The notes under the pieces are model-generated. The model saw only the letters and a program-made list of their open reading frames with translations. It was not told the origin of the DNA and made no database searches. Made by a program: the position numbers and the translations under genes. Below are positions 6,778 to 12,274 of a stretch of 12,274 nucleotides of DNA, piece by piece. This stretch comes from JBASNZ01 sp049657775. GTDB lineage: Bacteria; Actinomycetota; Coriobacteriia; Anaerosomatales; Anaerosomataceae. Where the stretch lies: assembly GCA_049657775.1 (NCBI GenBank), contig JBASNZ010000002.1, forward strand, positions 1 through 12,274, given 5' to 3'. Position 1 is the first letter of the stretch, and each line of letters begins with the position of its first letter.

Positions 6778-8451
6778 ATGTCCTCTCGTCGCTCGGGCAT
6801 GACGGAGCTCACGCTCCCTCCGGGCGTCCGGGGAGACCGTATCGAACCCCTCTGGGACCGGGTTGAACGCAACCGGCTGCGCTTCGTCGCGCTCACGCTT
6901 GCGTACATCATCTCGGTCGCTAGCACCTTCACGTTCCTGGTGACGTCGCTTGGCCTCTTGCTGCCGCTGTTCACGCGCGACGCCGGTTTCGCAATGGTCG
7001 CCTACGCCAACGTCGGGACGATTGCGGCGGTGTCCTTCGCGGTCTCGACCCTCGCGGTCACGGCCTTCGTCGTGTTCCAGATGACCCGCTCTGAAGCCTT
7101 CCTCATCAAACGGCTCGAGGCGGCACCCGTTCCGCAGGGGACGCTTCCGGCGGTCCGCGGGGCGCTCAAGGACATGAGCATCGCGGCAGGCTTCCAGTAC
7201 CCGCCACCGCTCTACATCATCGAGACCGATCGCGTGAACGCCTTTGTGGTCGGACGCAGTATCAAGCGCGCACGTATCGGGATCACTCGGGGCTTCGTAG
7301 ACCGGCTCTCGACCAAGGACCAGCGGGCGGTCTTCGCCAACCTGTTGGCACGGGTGCTCTCGGCGGACACGCTCTGGGCGACGGCGGTCTCCGCACTTGC
7401 CGGTCCGGTGTGGGCGATCAGGGACATGGGGTATCGGGCCCAGGAGCGGTCGATGGCGCCAGGGGAGACACCGGAGGCGCACGCCGCCATGCAGCCGTCG
7501 GTGGCAAGGATCGTCGCGCCGCCCCTTGTGGGTTGGATCATCTGGTACGGCTTCGTGGTCATCGTGACCGAGCTTCTGTCCTACTGGCACCAGGAGTCGG
7601 CATGGAACGCTGCCGAGAAGGCGGACGCCGAGGGGATGCTCCTACTCAAGGACCCGCACGAGATGCTCTCGGGTCTTGAGAATGTGCTGCAGCGCAACAA
7701 CTTCGTCGCAAGTTCCGGGGATGCATTCTCGCAGCTCTTCTTCTGTTGGGCCGGCTTTGGCTTCGCTCCCGAGGACGACCCCGAGTACCGCAGGGTCTAC
7801 CGGCTGCGCGAGGTGCTCGGCGTGGAGGGTCTCGTGACGCCTCCGCGGCCGAACGTTCCTTTCTGGCCGGCGGCTCCGCGTCTTGAGACCGGGTCGTCCG
7901 ACTACCTCTACGAGTCTCCGGTGGCCACGCCAGTCGATCGAGGGCCTGACGGTCGCGTCGTGCTGGGCGCGGTGACCGTGGCGGCGCTTCTTGCGTATCA
8001 CTCGGGCGTGCTGTTCGGCGGTCGTGGCTACTCGCTCACCCCCGACATGCCCGCGCTGCTGATCGCCGCTGCGGTCGTGTTCGCCGGCATCACGTGGAGC
8101 TCGCAGCTGATCGCCATCCAGGGCCGGGGGGACTCCGAGGCCACCTCGCTCGCGCTTCTGGCGTACGGCGCGTTCATGCTCGGGACGCTTGGCGCCGGGA
8201 TCCTCGTGGCCCCGGTGTGGGCAGCCGCCGCATTCACGGGCAGGGCACGGGGTCAGGCTGTCTCGCGTGAAGAGTGGCGGAAGTCGTTCATCACCAGCAT
8301 GGAGCAGCGGGGTGACGGTCTCGCGAGAGGCGAGACGATGCGTACGGAGACTGCGGGTGAGCGCAAGGTCGTGCACTGCAGGTCCTGCGGCGCATCCAAC
8401 GCGCCGGTCAACACACGCTGCGTTGTGTGCACCAAGCCACTCAAGCCGTAA
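6778..8451 (+). CDS. Polytopic membrane protein with degenerate M48/HtpX-like core and C-terminal zinc ribbon
   Basis: I do not know the function. From ATG 6778 the protein has 557 residues. Hydrophobic segments lie at about 35-64, 70-101, 248-270, 394-414, 424-447 and 456-485. Between the second and third, the stretch NAFVVGRSIKRARIGITRGF (153-172) resembles M48 peptidases just before their HExxH helix, but at the expected place the sequence reads NLLAR (188-192). The later E-x-x-A-D block is AEKAD (279-283), followed by KDPHEMLSGLENVL, again M48-like, with Ala at the third zinc-ligand position. All three ligands therefore seem lost while the flanking pattern remains. The C terminus holds CRSC and CVVC (Cys534, 537, 548, 551), a zinc ribbon. 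Assigning it to M48 is inference by eye. It follows hisE by 6 bases, with AGGA 11 bases before the start; ATG 6799 is an alternative. Confidence 0.75.
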   Translation: MSSRRSGMTELTLPPGVRGDRIEPLWDRVERNRLRFVALTLAYIISVASTFTFLVTSLGLLLPLFTRDAGFAMVAYANVGTIAAVSFAVSTLAVTAFVVFQMTRSEAFLIKRLEAAPVPQGTLPAVRGALKDMSIAAGFQYPPPLYIIETDRVNAFVVGRSIKRARIGITRGFVDRLSTKDQRAVFANLLARVLSADTLWATAVSALAGPVWAIRDMGYRAQERSMAPGETPEAHAAMQPSVARIVAPPLVGWIIWYGFVVIVTELLSYWHQESAWNAAEKADAEGMLLLKDPHEMLSGLENVLQRNNFVASSGDAFSQLFFCWAGFGFAPEDDPEYRRVYRLREVLGVEGLVTPPRPNVPFWPAAPRLETGSSDYLYESPVATPVDRGPDGRVVLGAVTVAALLAYHSGVLFGGRGYSLTPDMPALLIAAAVVFAGITWSSQLIAIQGRGDSEATSLALLAYGAFMLGTLGAGILVAPVWAAAAFTGRARGQAVSREEWRKSFITSMEQRGDGLARGETMRTETAGERKVVHCRSCGASNAPVNTRCVVCTKPLKP

Positions 8452-8455
8452 GGCC

Positions 8456-8464
8456 TGCTACGAT
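8456..8464 (+). promoter_or_regulatory. Possible extended -10 promoter before the protease gene
   Basis: TGCTACGAT (8456-8464) fits an extended -10 (TGn plus a TATAAT-like hexamer) in the only sizeable gap of this gene group. Transcription would begin near 8471, leaving a leader of about 18 bases that contains the ribosome site. No convincing -35 is present at the right distance, so this is a weak call. Confidence 0.3.
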
Positions 8465-8476
8465 GGGCGTGTCATC

Positions 8477-8484
8477 AGGAGGGG
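8477..8484 (+). promoter_or_regulatory. Ribosome binding site fixing the protease start at GTG 8489
   Basis: AGGAGGGG at 8477-8484, 4 bases before GTG 8489, is the strongest Shine-Dalgarno in this stretch. It places the start so that a normal signal peptide follows at once. The open frame extends further upstream inside the preceding gene, but without a site. Confidence 0.6.
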
Positions 8485-8488
8485 TCGC

Positions 8489-9592
8489 GTGTCGCGTCGG
8501 TTGAGACTGCTCGTCGCTTCCGTGTGCGTGCTCGTATGCGCGTACGCCGCGCCCGCCCTCGCCCGATCCGCGCTCGATCGCGCAACCGGCGCCGTGGTGG
8601 CCATCACGGCCGGCGCCGACCGGATCGGTACAGGCGTTGTGATCGCCGACGATCGGGTACTCACGGCCGCTCACGTCATCGACGCCGCGGCCGGGCTTGA
8701 AGCGCGCGTGCTGGTGGGCAACGCACTCGAACCGTTCGAGGTGCTGGCTATCGATCGCGAGCGAGATCTGGCGCTTCTCGGCGTCCCGGTGCCTGCCGAC
8801 GTGCAGCCGATCGTATGGGGCTCGAGCGATACGTTGGAGCGTGGTCAGGACGTTATCGCGCTCGGTTTCCCGATCGGTCTCGAATCGGTGTCGCTCACCA
8901 AGGGCGTCGTCTCCTCGCCGTCGCAGACGTACGACGGGCTCACGTACATCCAGACCGACGCGGCGATCAACCCCGGCAACAGCGGTGGGCCCCTCGTGGA
9001 CGTGAACGGACGGCTCGTGGGCCTCAACGTCGCGAAGATCGCCAGCTCAGAGGTGGACGCGGTGGGCTTTAGCGTACCGGCCGATGAGGTCCGCGCCTTC
9101 CTGGCAGCCAACGCACCCGATCTGACGCTCGCCGCCGACGAAGGCCAGACGACGGCGGCGGGGTGGTGGCCTGGCGTGCTCGCGCCGATCGGTGCGGGCG
9201 CGGTGGCGATCGTGGGGGTGGCAGCGTACCTTCTGCTGCGCCGCCGGGCGACCGAGCGCGAACACGTCGAGCTGCTCGGGCGACCGCGGTACCGCTTTCG
9301 GGTGGCCGGTGCCGCCCGCACCGACGAGTCGGCCATCCGGCTGCCGGGAGTCTTCGGAAGCGCCGAGAATGCCGATCTTCACGCTGACGACGAGACTATC
9401 GCGGGGTATCAGGTGCGGGTCACGGCACAGGGCGACGATGTCGAGGTCAGGAACCTTGTCGACGATCGCGGGATGTACTGCGCCGAACGGTGTGTCTCGG
9501 CCCAGGTGTTGCACCCTGGCGAGCGGTTCCGCGTGGGAGCCACCACAGTAACCTTCCTGGGTAGAGAACTTGAGGAGAGCCAGCCGTTGTGA
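8489..9592 (+). CDS. Exported trypsin-like (HtrA-type) serine protease with transmembrane helix and C-terminal FHA-like domain
   Basis: From GTG 8489 the protein is 367 residues. Residues 1-26 form a signal peptide (RRLRLL, hydrophobic core, then APALA before Arg-Ser). A trypsin-fold domain follows with a complete triad: His62 in TAAHV, Asp93 in RERDLALL, and Ser165 in NPGNSGGPL, as in the HtrA/DegP family. There is no PDZ domain. A transmembrane helix lies at about 228-250, then RRR. Residues 266-360 look like a diverged FHA fold, with short beta strands ending in LHPGERFRVGATTVTFL, but the usual Arg and Ser phosphothreonine-binding residues are not evident. The predicted layout is protease outside and FHA-like domain inside. 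Cys331 and Cys335 lie in the latter. The stop overlaps the next gene in GTGA, so the two products probably act together. The substrate is unknown. Confidence 0.85.
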   Translation: MSRRLRLLVASVCVLVCAYAAPALARSALDRATGAVVAITAGADRIGTGVVIADDRVLTAAHVIDAAAGLEARVLVGNALEPFEVLAIDRERDLALLGVPVPADVQPIVWGSSDTLERGQDVIALGFPIGLESVSLTKGVVSSPSQTYDGLTYIQTDAAINPGNSGGPLVDVNGRLVGLNVAKIASSEVDAVGFSVPADEVRAFLAANAPDLTLAADEGQTTAAGWWPGVLAPIGAGAVAIVGVAAYLLLRRRATEREHVELLGRPRYRFRVAGAARTDESAIRLPGVFGSAENADLHADDETIAGYQVRVTAQGDDVEVRNLVDDRGMYCAERCVSAQVLHPGERFRVGATTVTFLGRELEESQPL

Positions 9593-11286
9593 GGCGGACC
9601 CGGACGATAGTCGCGATCGTGTTGCTGCTGCTGGCGGTCGCCGCGGGGGGCTTCATCGGCTGGAGGTACGCCCGTCCCGCCGTGCAGCCGCGCGGGCTGG
9701 TCAGGCCGATCGTGCCGCTCCCCTCGGTGTTGCCCACGGTCACCATCGAGTTGCCGCAGCCGCCGGGGATGGACCCCGATGCCGACGGCATCAAGGTTGC
9801 GACGTTCCTCGGGAACGAGACACGTCGATTCTACGGGGTCGGTCCGGTCCCCGAGAAGCTCCAGATCATCTGGAAGCACTCGATCGGCGGCGGCCTGACG
9901 GGCGGCACGGCCAAAAGCGCCGAAACAACCCCGCCACCCGGCGTGCCCAAGGGCATGGTGATGTGGCACGGCACGGGATGGACGGGACAGCCCGCGCTCG
10001 TGCGTGAGAAGGGCAAGCTGTACCTGCTCGTCGGCGGTTTCGACCACAATCTGGTCAAGATGGACGCCGAGACCGGCAAGGAACTGTGGGAGTACGAATA
10101 CGACGATGTCATCAAGGGCTCGCCCACGGTGTGCGAGGACCCGTCCGCTCCGGGAGACCCGTCGCGTTATGTGGTGATGGTGGGCTCGAGGCGCGGCTTT
10201 CCCCGCAGCATTTCCGCCGGCGACATCGCTCCTTACCGTGCGGTCTCGTACGCGACAGGCGAGGAGCTCTGGCGGCTTCCGGTACCGCACACTCGCAGCT
10301 ACAGCCGCGATGCGGACGGGAGCGGGTTTGTGCTGGACGGTATCGCGTACGTTGGCGTGGAGAGCGGCAACATGTACCGGCTGGACCCGTTCTCGACCGT
10401 AAGCTGGCAGGGATACCGCTCCCCCAAGGTGCTCTCCGAGACGCTCCTCCTCGGTGACAAGCGCTCGTCGAGCCACGGGGGCAATCTCGTGCTGGAGAGC
10501 TCGCCGGCGCTTCTTGGCGACCGCGTCTACGTGGCTTCGGGAGCGGGTCACGTGTACGGCATGAACAAAGACACGCTCAAGGTGGAGTGGGACTACTTCA
10601 TCGGTTCGGACGTGGACGGCACGGTCGCCGTCACGAGCGACGGGTTCTTGATCGTGCCTGTTGAGAAGCAATACATCAAGGGCAAAGGCGGGTTGCTCAA
10701 GCTGGATCCGAGCAAGAAGCCCGAAGACGCGCTGGTGTGGTTCTTCCCCACGGGAAACCGCGCGTTCGGCGACTGGCAGGGCGGGGTCATCGGCTCGCCG
10801 TCGGTCAACGACGAGGCCAACGGTGCGGGCGACAAGCCTGCGCTGGCGGCCTGCACGGGTATCGACGGCAACCTGTACGTCGTGTCGCAAGACGCGCTCG
10901 CCAGGCAGCCGGTCACCGGACCCGCTCTGGAGAAGGGGCTCGCCACCCCGGTCGAGGTCTTCCGAGACAACATCGGCGGAGCGATCTCCACACCGATCAT
11001 GGTGGACGACTATGTGATCGCGGCTGGCTACGGCGCGACGGTGAGTGTGTATCGCATCACGTACACGCCGGGAGCGGGCGGTCCCGGGGTCGCGCTTACC
11101 AGTCGCGACGGAGATCCGGTCTCGGTGTCGGTCAAGCGCGTCGCTCGCTTTGCCGGCGGCGGCAGCTACGAGTCCACGCCGATCGTGTGGCAGGGCCGCA
11201 TCTACATCGGCTCGCGCGACGGGTCCTTCTACTGCATCGGCGATCCCGACTACGTGCCAGAGACGCGCGCTCCTGTCGAGCCGTAG
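9589..11286 (+). CDS. Membrane-anchored PQQ-type beta-propeller protein
   Basis: The 565-residue protein starts at GTG 9589, with GAGGAGA 10 bases upstream, overlapping the protease stop by 4 bases. Residues 4-24 form an uncleaved signal anchor (basic start, long Leu/Val/Ala core), then a Pro-rich linker to about 60. The rest is a repeat domain of PQQ/BamB type. Blade-like units are visible as DAETGKELWEYE (159-170), YATGEELWRLPV (221-232), GIAYVGVESGNMYRLD (251-266), RVYVASGAGHVYGMN (312-326), GIDGNLYVVSQD (424-435), YVIAAGYGATVSVY (475-488) and GRIYIGSRDGSFYCI (536-550). The propeller should lie outside the membrane. There is no lipobox, no haem-binding CxxCH and no dehydrogenase signature, so enzyme activity is not supported. 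A scaffold or sensor partner for the upstream protease is the simplest guess. No clear terminator follows. Confidence 0.85.
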   Translation: MRRTRTIVAIVLLLLAVAAGGFIGWRYARPAVQPRGLVRPIVPLPSVLPTVTIELPQPPGMDPDADGIKVATFLGNETRRFYGVGPVPEKLQIIWKHSIGGGLTGGTAKSAETTPPPGVPKGMVMWHGTGWTGQPALVREKGKLYLLVGGFDHNLVKMDAETGKELWEYEYDDVIKGSPTVCEDPSAPGDPSRYVVMVGSRRGFPRSISAGDIAPYRAVSYATGEELWRLPVPHTRSYSRDADGSGFVLDGIAYVGVESGNMYRLDPFSTVSWQGYRSPKVLSETLLLGDKRSSSHGGNLVLESSPALLGDRVYVASGAGHVYGMNKDTLKVEWDYFIGSDVDGTVAVTSDGFLIVPVEKQYIKGKGGLLKLDPSKKPEDALVWFFPTGNRAFGDWQGGVIGSPSVNDEANGAGDKPALAACTGIDGNLYVVSQDALARQPVTGPALEKGLATPVEVFRDNIGGAISTPIMVDDYVIAAGYGATVSVYRITYTPGAGGPGVALTSRDGDPVSVSVKRVARFAGGGSYESTPIVWQGRIYIGSRDGSFYCIGDPDYVPETRAPVEP

Positions 11287-11292
11287 GCTGCC

Positions 11293-11308
11293 GCAACCGT
11301 AGGGTTGC
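11293..11308 (+). repeat. Short inverted repeat after the beta-propeller gene, overlapping the trp -35 box
   Basis: GCAACC (11293-11298) and GGTTGC (11303-11308) are perfect 6-base arms around GTAG, 6 bases after the preceding stop. No T tract follows, so it is not a good intrinsic terminator. Its right arm covers the first four bases of the proposed -35 element, so it could be a weak operator or could be chance. Confidence 0.4.
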
Positions 11309-11333
11309 ACGCTCTCTCCTTGGCTGGTAGAGT
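11305..11333 (+). promoter_or_regulatory. Sigma70-type promoter for the trp leader
   Basis: TTGCAC (11305-11310) and TAGAGT (11328-11333) are separated by exactly 17 bases, with a start site expected near 11340. This places transcription start just upstream of the T-box stem I, as expected for a leader-controlled operon. Confidence 0.65.
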
Positions 11334-11355
11334 GCTCGTCAATCGCATAGCACGC

Positions 11356-11630
11356 CTGTGACGGGGAGTAGTACTCCGGAAGTGAAGCATAGAGAGTCGG
11401 GGACGGTGGAAACCCGACGTGATCAACCGGCAGGAATGGACCTCTGAGGCTTCGGGGCAACGGCTGCGGCCTACTAGTTCCGACGGACGCCCACCGATAC
11501 AAGGGACCGGGTATCATCGGCGAGTAGGCCGGAGTACTGCAGGAAAGCGGTCGGAGCCTTCGGGTTCCGGCAATCAGGGTGGCACCACGGGAGCTGAGCT
11601 CTCGTCCCTTACGGGACGGGAGCTTTTTGT
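11356..11630 (+). promoter_or_regulatory. T-box leader specific for tRNA-Trp (transcriptional)
   Basis: The leader has the parts of a class I T-box in order. Stem I closes with GGGG (11363-11366) on CCTC (11441-11444). The specifier loop has AGTAGTA on the 5' side and GAATGGA on the 3' side, with TGG (Trp) at 11437-11439. The distal hairpin pairs GTCGGG (11396-11401) with CCCGAC (11413-11418). A stem II region pairs GGCCTACT (11468-11475) with AGTAGGCC (11523-11530). Stem III is CGGAGCC-TTCG-GGTTCCG (11552-11569). The T-box AGGGTGGCACCACGG lies at 11576-11590. The antiterminator pairs AGGG with CCCT (11606-11609) and ACGGGAG with CTCTCGT (11599-11605), leaving TGGCACC bulged. In TGGC, the C would pair with discriminator G of tRNA-Trp, in agreement with the codon. 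Uncharged tRNA-Trp should allow read-through into trpE. Confidence 0.95.
11597..11630 (+). terminator. Intrinsic terminator of the Trp T-box
   Basis: AGCTCTCGTCCC (11597-11608) pairs with GGGACGGGAGCT (11613-11624) over 12 pairs with one G-T wobble and a TTAC loop. Four more T bases follow the stem's last T before G11629. Its 5' arm is the same strand used by the antiterminator, so the two folds exclude each other. Confidence 0.92.
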
Positions 11631-11661
11631 ATTCCCACGAAAACCACCAGGAAGGCACGAC

Positions 11662-12274
11662 ATGATCCTGCCAAGCAAAGAGGAGTTCGTACGGCTGGCG
11701 TCGGACCACGACGTGGTCCCGGTGGCGCGCGAGGTCTACGCTGACCTCGCCACGCCGATCAGCGCATTCATGGCGCTTGCCGAGGGGGCCGAGCACGCGT
11801 TCCTGCTGGAGAGCGTCATCGGTGGCGAACGGCTGGGGCGCTACAGCTTCCTGGGGGTGGGTGACCGCGAGGTCATCAGCGCGAGGGGTCGCGAAGTCGT
11901 CATCGAGAATGGCGGCGTCACGGGCGAGCTCGCCGACGACCCGCTTCGCGTGGTACCGCGTCAGCTCAAGGCGGGGCGCGTGGCGCGTGTTCCCGGGCTG
12001 CCGCTCTTCGTGGGCGGGGCCGTCGGTTTCGTCGGCTACGAGGCCGCGACCACCTTCGAGAGAGTCCCGCGGCACGGCAATGACGAACTCGGCGTGCCTG
12101 ACATGGTGTTCATGCTCGCGGACATCGTCGTAGCGTTCGACCATGCGCGCCGCGTGATGCAGGTCATCGCGCCGGTTCGCCCCGGCGGTGCCCCCGAGCG
12201 GGCGTACGACGCCGCACTCGCGCGGATCGACGCGCACCTTCGCCGCATCGACGTGGGTCCGCGGGGCGCGGAGC
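11662..12274 (+). CDS. trpE: Anthranilate synthase component I, N-terminal part (TrpE)
   Basis: TrpE converts chorismate and ammonia to anthranilate, the first step of tryptophan synthesis, with the TrpG glutaminase. The ATG at 11662 lies 6 bases after AGGAAGG. The frame stays open for 204 codons to the window end, so only the N-terminal domain is present. Family features are the entry TPISAFMAL (31-39), the LLES motif (48-51) that forms the tryptophan feedback site, GRYSFLG (59-65), and GGAVGFVGYE (118-127). The chorismate-binding core lies beyond the window. PabB and TrpE are similar here, but the LLES motif and the Trp T-box in front make TrpE the clear choice. Transcription is controlled by tRNA-Trp charging, and the enzyme probably by tryptophan. 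Confidence 0.95.
   Translation, partial: MILPSKEEFVRLASDHDVVPVAREVYADLATPISAFMALAEGAEHAFLLESVIGGERLGRYSFLGVGDREVISARGREVVIENGGVTGELADDPLRVVPRQLKAGRVARVPGLPLFVGGAVGFVGYEAATTFERVPRHGNDELGVPDMVFMLADIVVAFDHARRVMQVIAPVRPGGAPERAYDAALARIDAHLRRIDVGPRGAE

Noticed and set aside
6778..8451. Active HtpX-type zinc protease
   Set aside because: No HExxH occurs in the chain and the third ligand position is Ala, so an active M48 peptidase is not supported.
8452..8488. Terminator between the M48-like gene and the protease gene
   Set aside because: The 37-base gap contains no hairpin with a T tract. It holds only a possible -10 and a ribosome site.
11777..12133. Plus-strand open frame of 118 codons
   Set aside because: Out-of-frame shadow of trpE, which is the real frame from 11662 and stays open to the window end.
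9409..12237. Very long open frame on the minus strand (942 codons)
   Set aside because: It runs antisense through the propeller gene, the T-box leader and trpE, all of which have strong independent support. Its translation shows no domain, only His/Arg/Asp-rich composition typical of the antisense frame of GC-rich genes.
1..12274. tRNA or rRNA genes, CRISPR arrays, insertion sequences
   Set aside because: No cloverleaf, direct-repeat array, transposase frame or terminal inverted repeat was recognised by eye. A tRNAscan and repeat search would be needed to exclude weak cases.

Overview
The window is a GC-rich bacterial chromosome segment with every supported gene on the + strand. It holds a near-complete histidine operon, then three envelope-type genes, then the start of a tryptophan gene behind its own promoter and T-box leader. 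High GC, many GTG starts, 4-base stop/start overlaps, a short HisG and a terminator-type Trp T-box suggest a high-GC Gram-positive lineage. My best guess is an anaerobic Actinomycetota of the Coriobacteriia type, but that comes from gene content only and is unverified.

Region 1 (1-6771): the 3' end of an upstream gene (possibly hisZ), then hisG-D-C-B-H-A-F-I-E packed with overlaps or gaps of at most about 17 bases. The order matches the classical his operon. hisI and hisE are separate genes, and hisB encodes only the dehydratase. The set covers every step from PRPP and ATP to histidinol phosphate, plus the last two oxidations by HisD. The histidinol-phosphate phosphatase is absent and must be encoded elsewhere. 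Key active-site residues are visible in each enzyme.

Region 2 (6778-11286): three genes follow hisE without an evident terminator. The first is a polytopic membrane protein with an M48/HtpX-like core in which all three zinc ligands appear lost, plus a C-terminal zinc ribbon. The second is an exported trypsin-like (HtrA-type, no PDZ) protease with an intact Ser-His-Asp triad, a transmembrane helix and a C-terminal FHA-like domain. The third, overlapping the protease by 4 bases, is a membrane-anchored PQQ-type beta-propeller protein. This looks like a small cell-envelope module, and it is the least explained part of the window. A weak extended -10 before the protease gene may let the last two be transcribed separately.

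Region 3 (11287-12274): a good sigma70-type promoter (TTGCAC, 17 bases, TAGAGT) drives a leader of about 320 bases that is a complete tryptophan T-box: specifier codon TGG, T-box motif with a TGGC tRNA-end bulge, antiterminator and competing terminator. It precedes the 5' part of trpE, which runs off the window. Uncharged tRNA-Trp would be expected to switch on trpE and any downstream trp genes.

I saw no rRNA, tRNA, CRISPR array, insertion sequence or phage gene.
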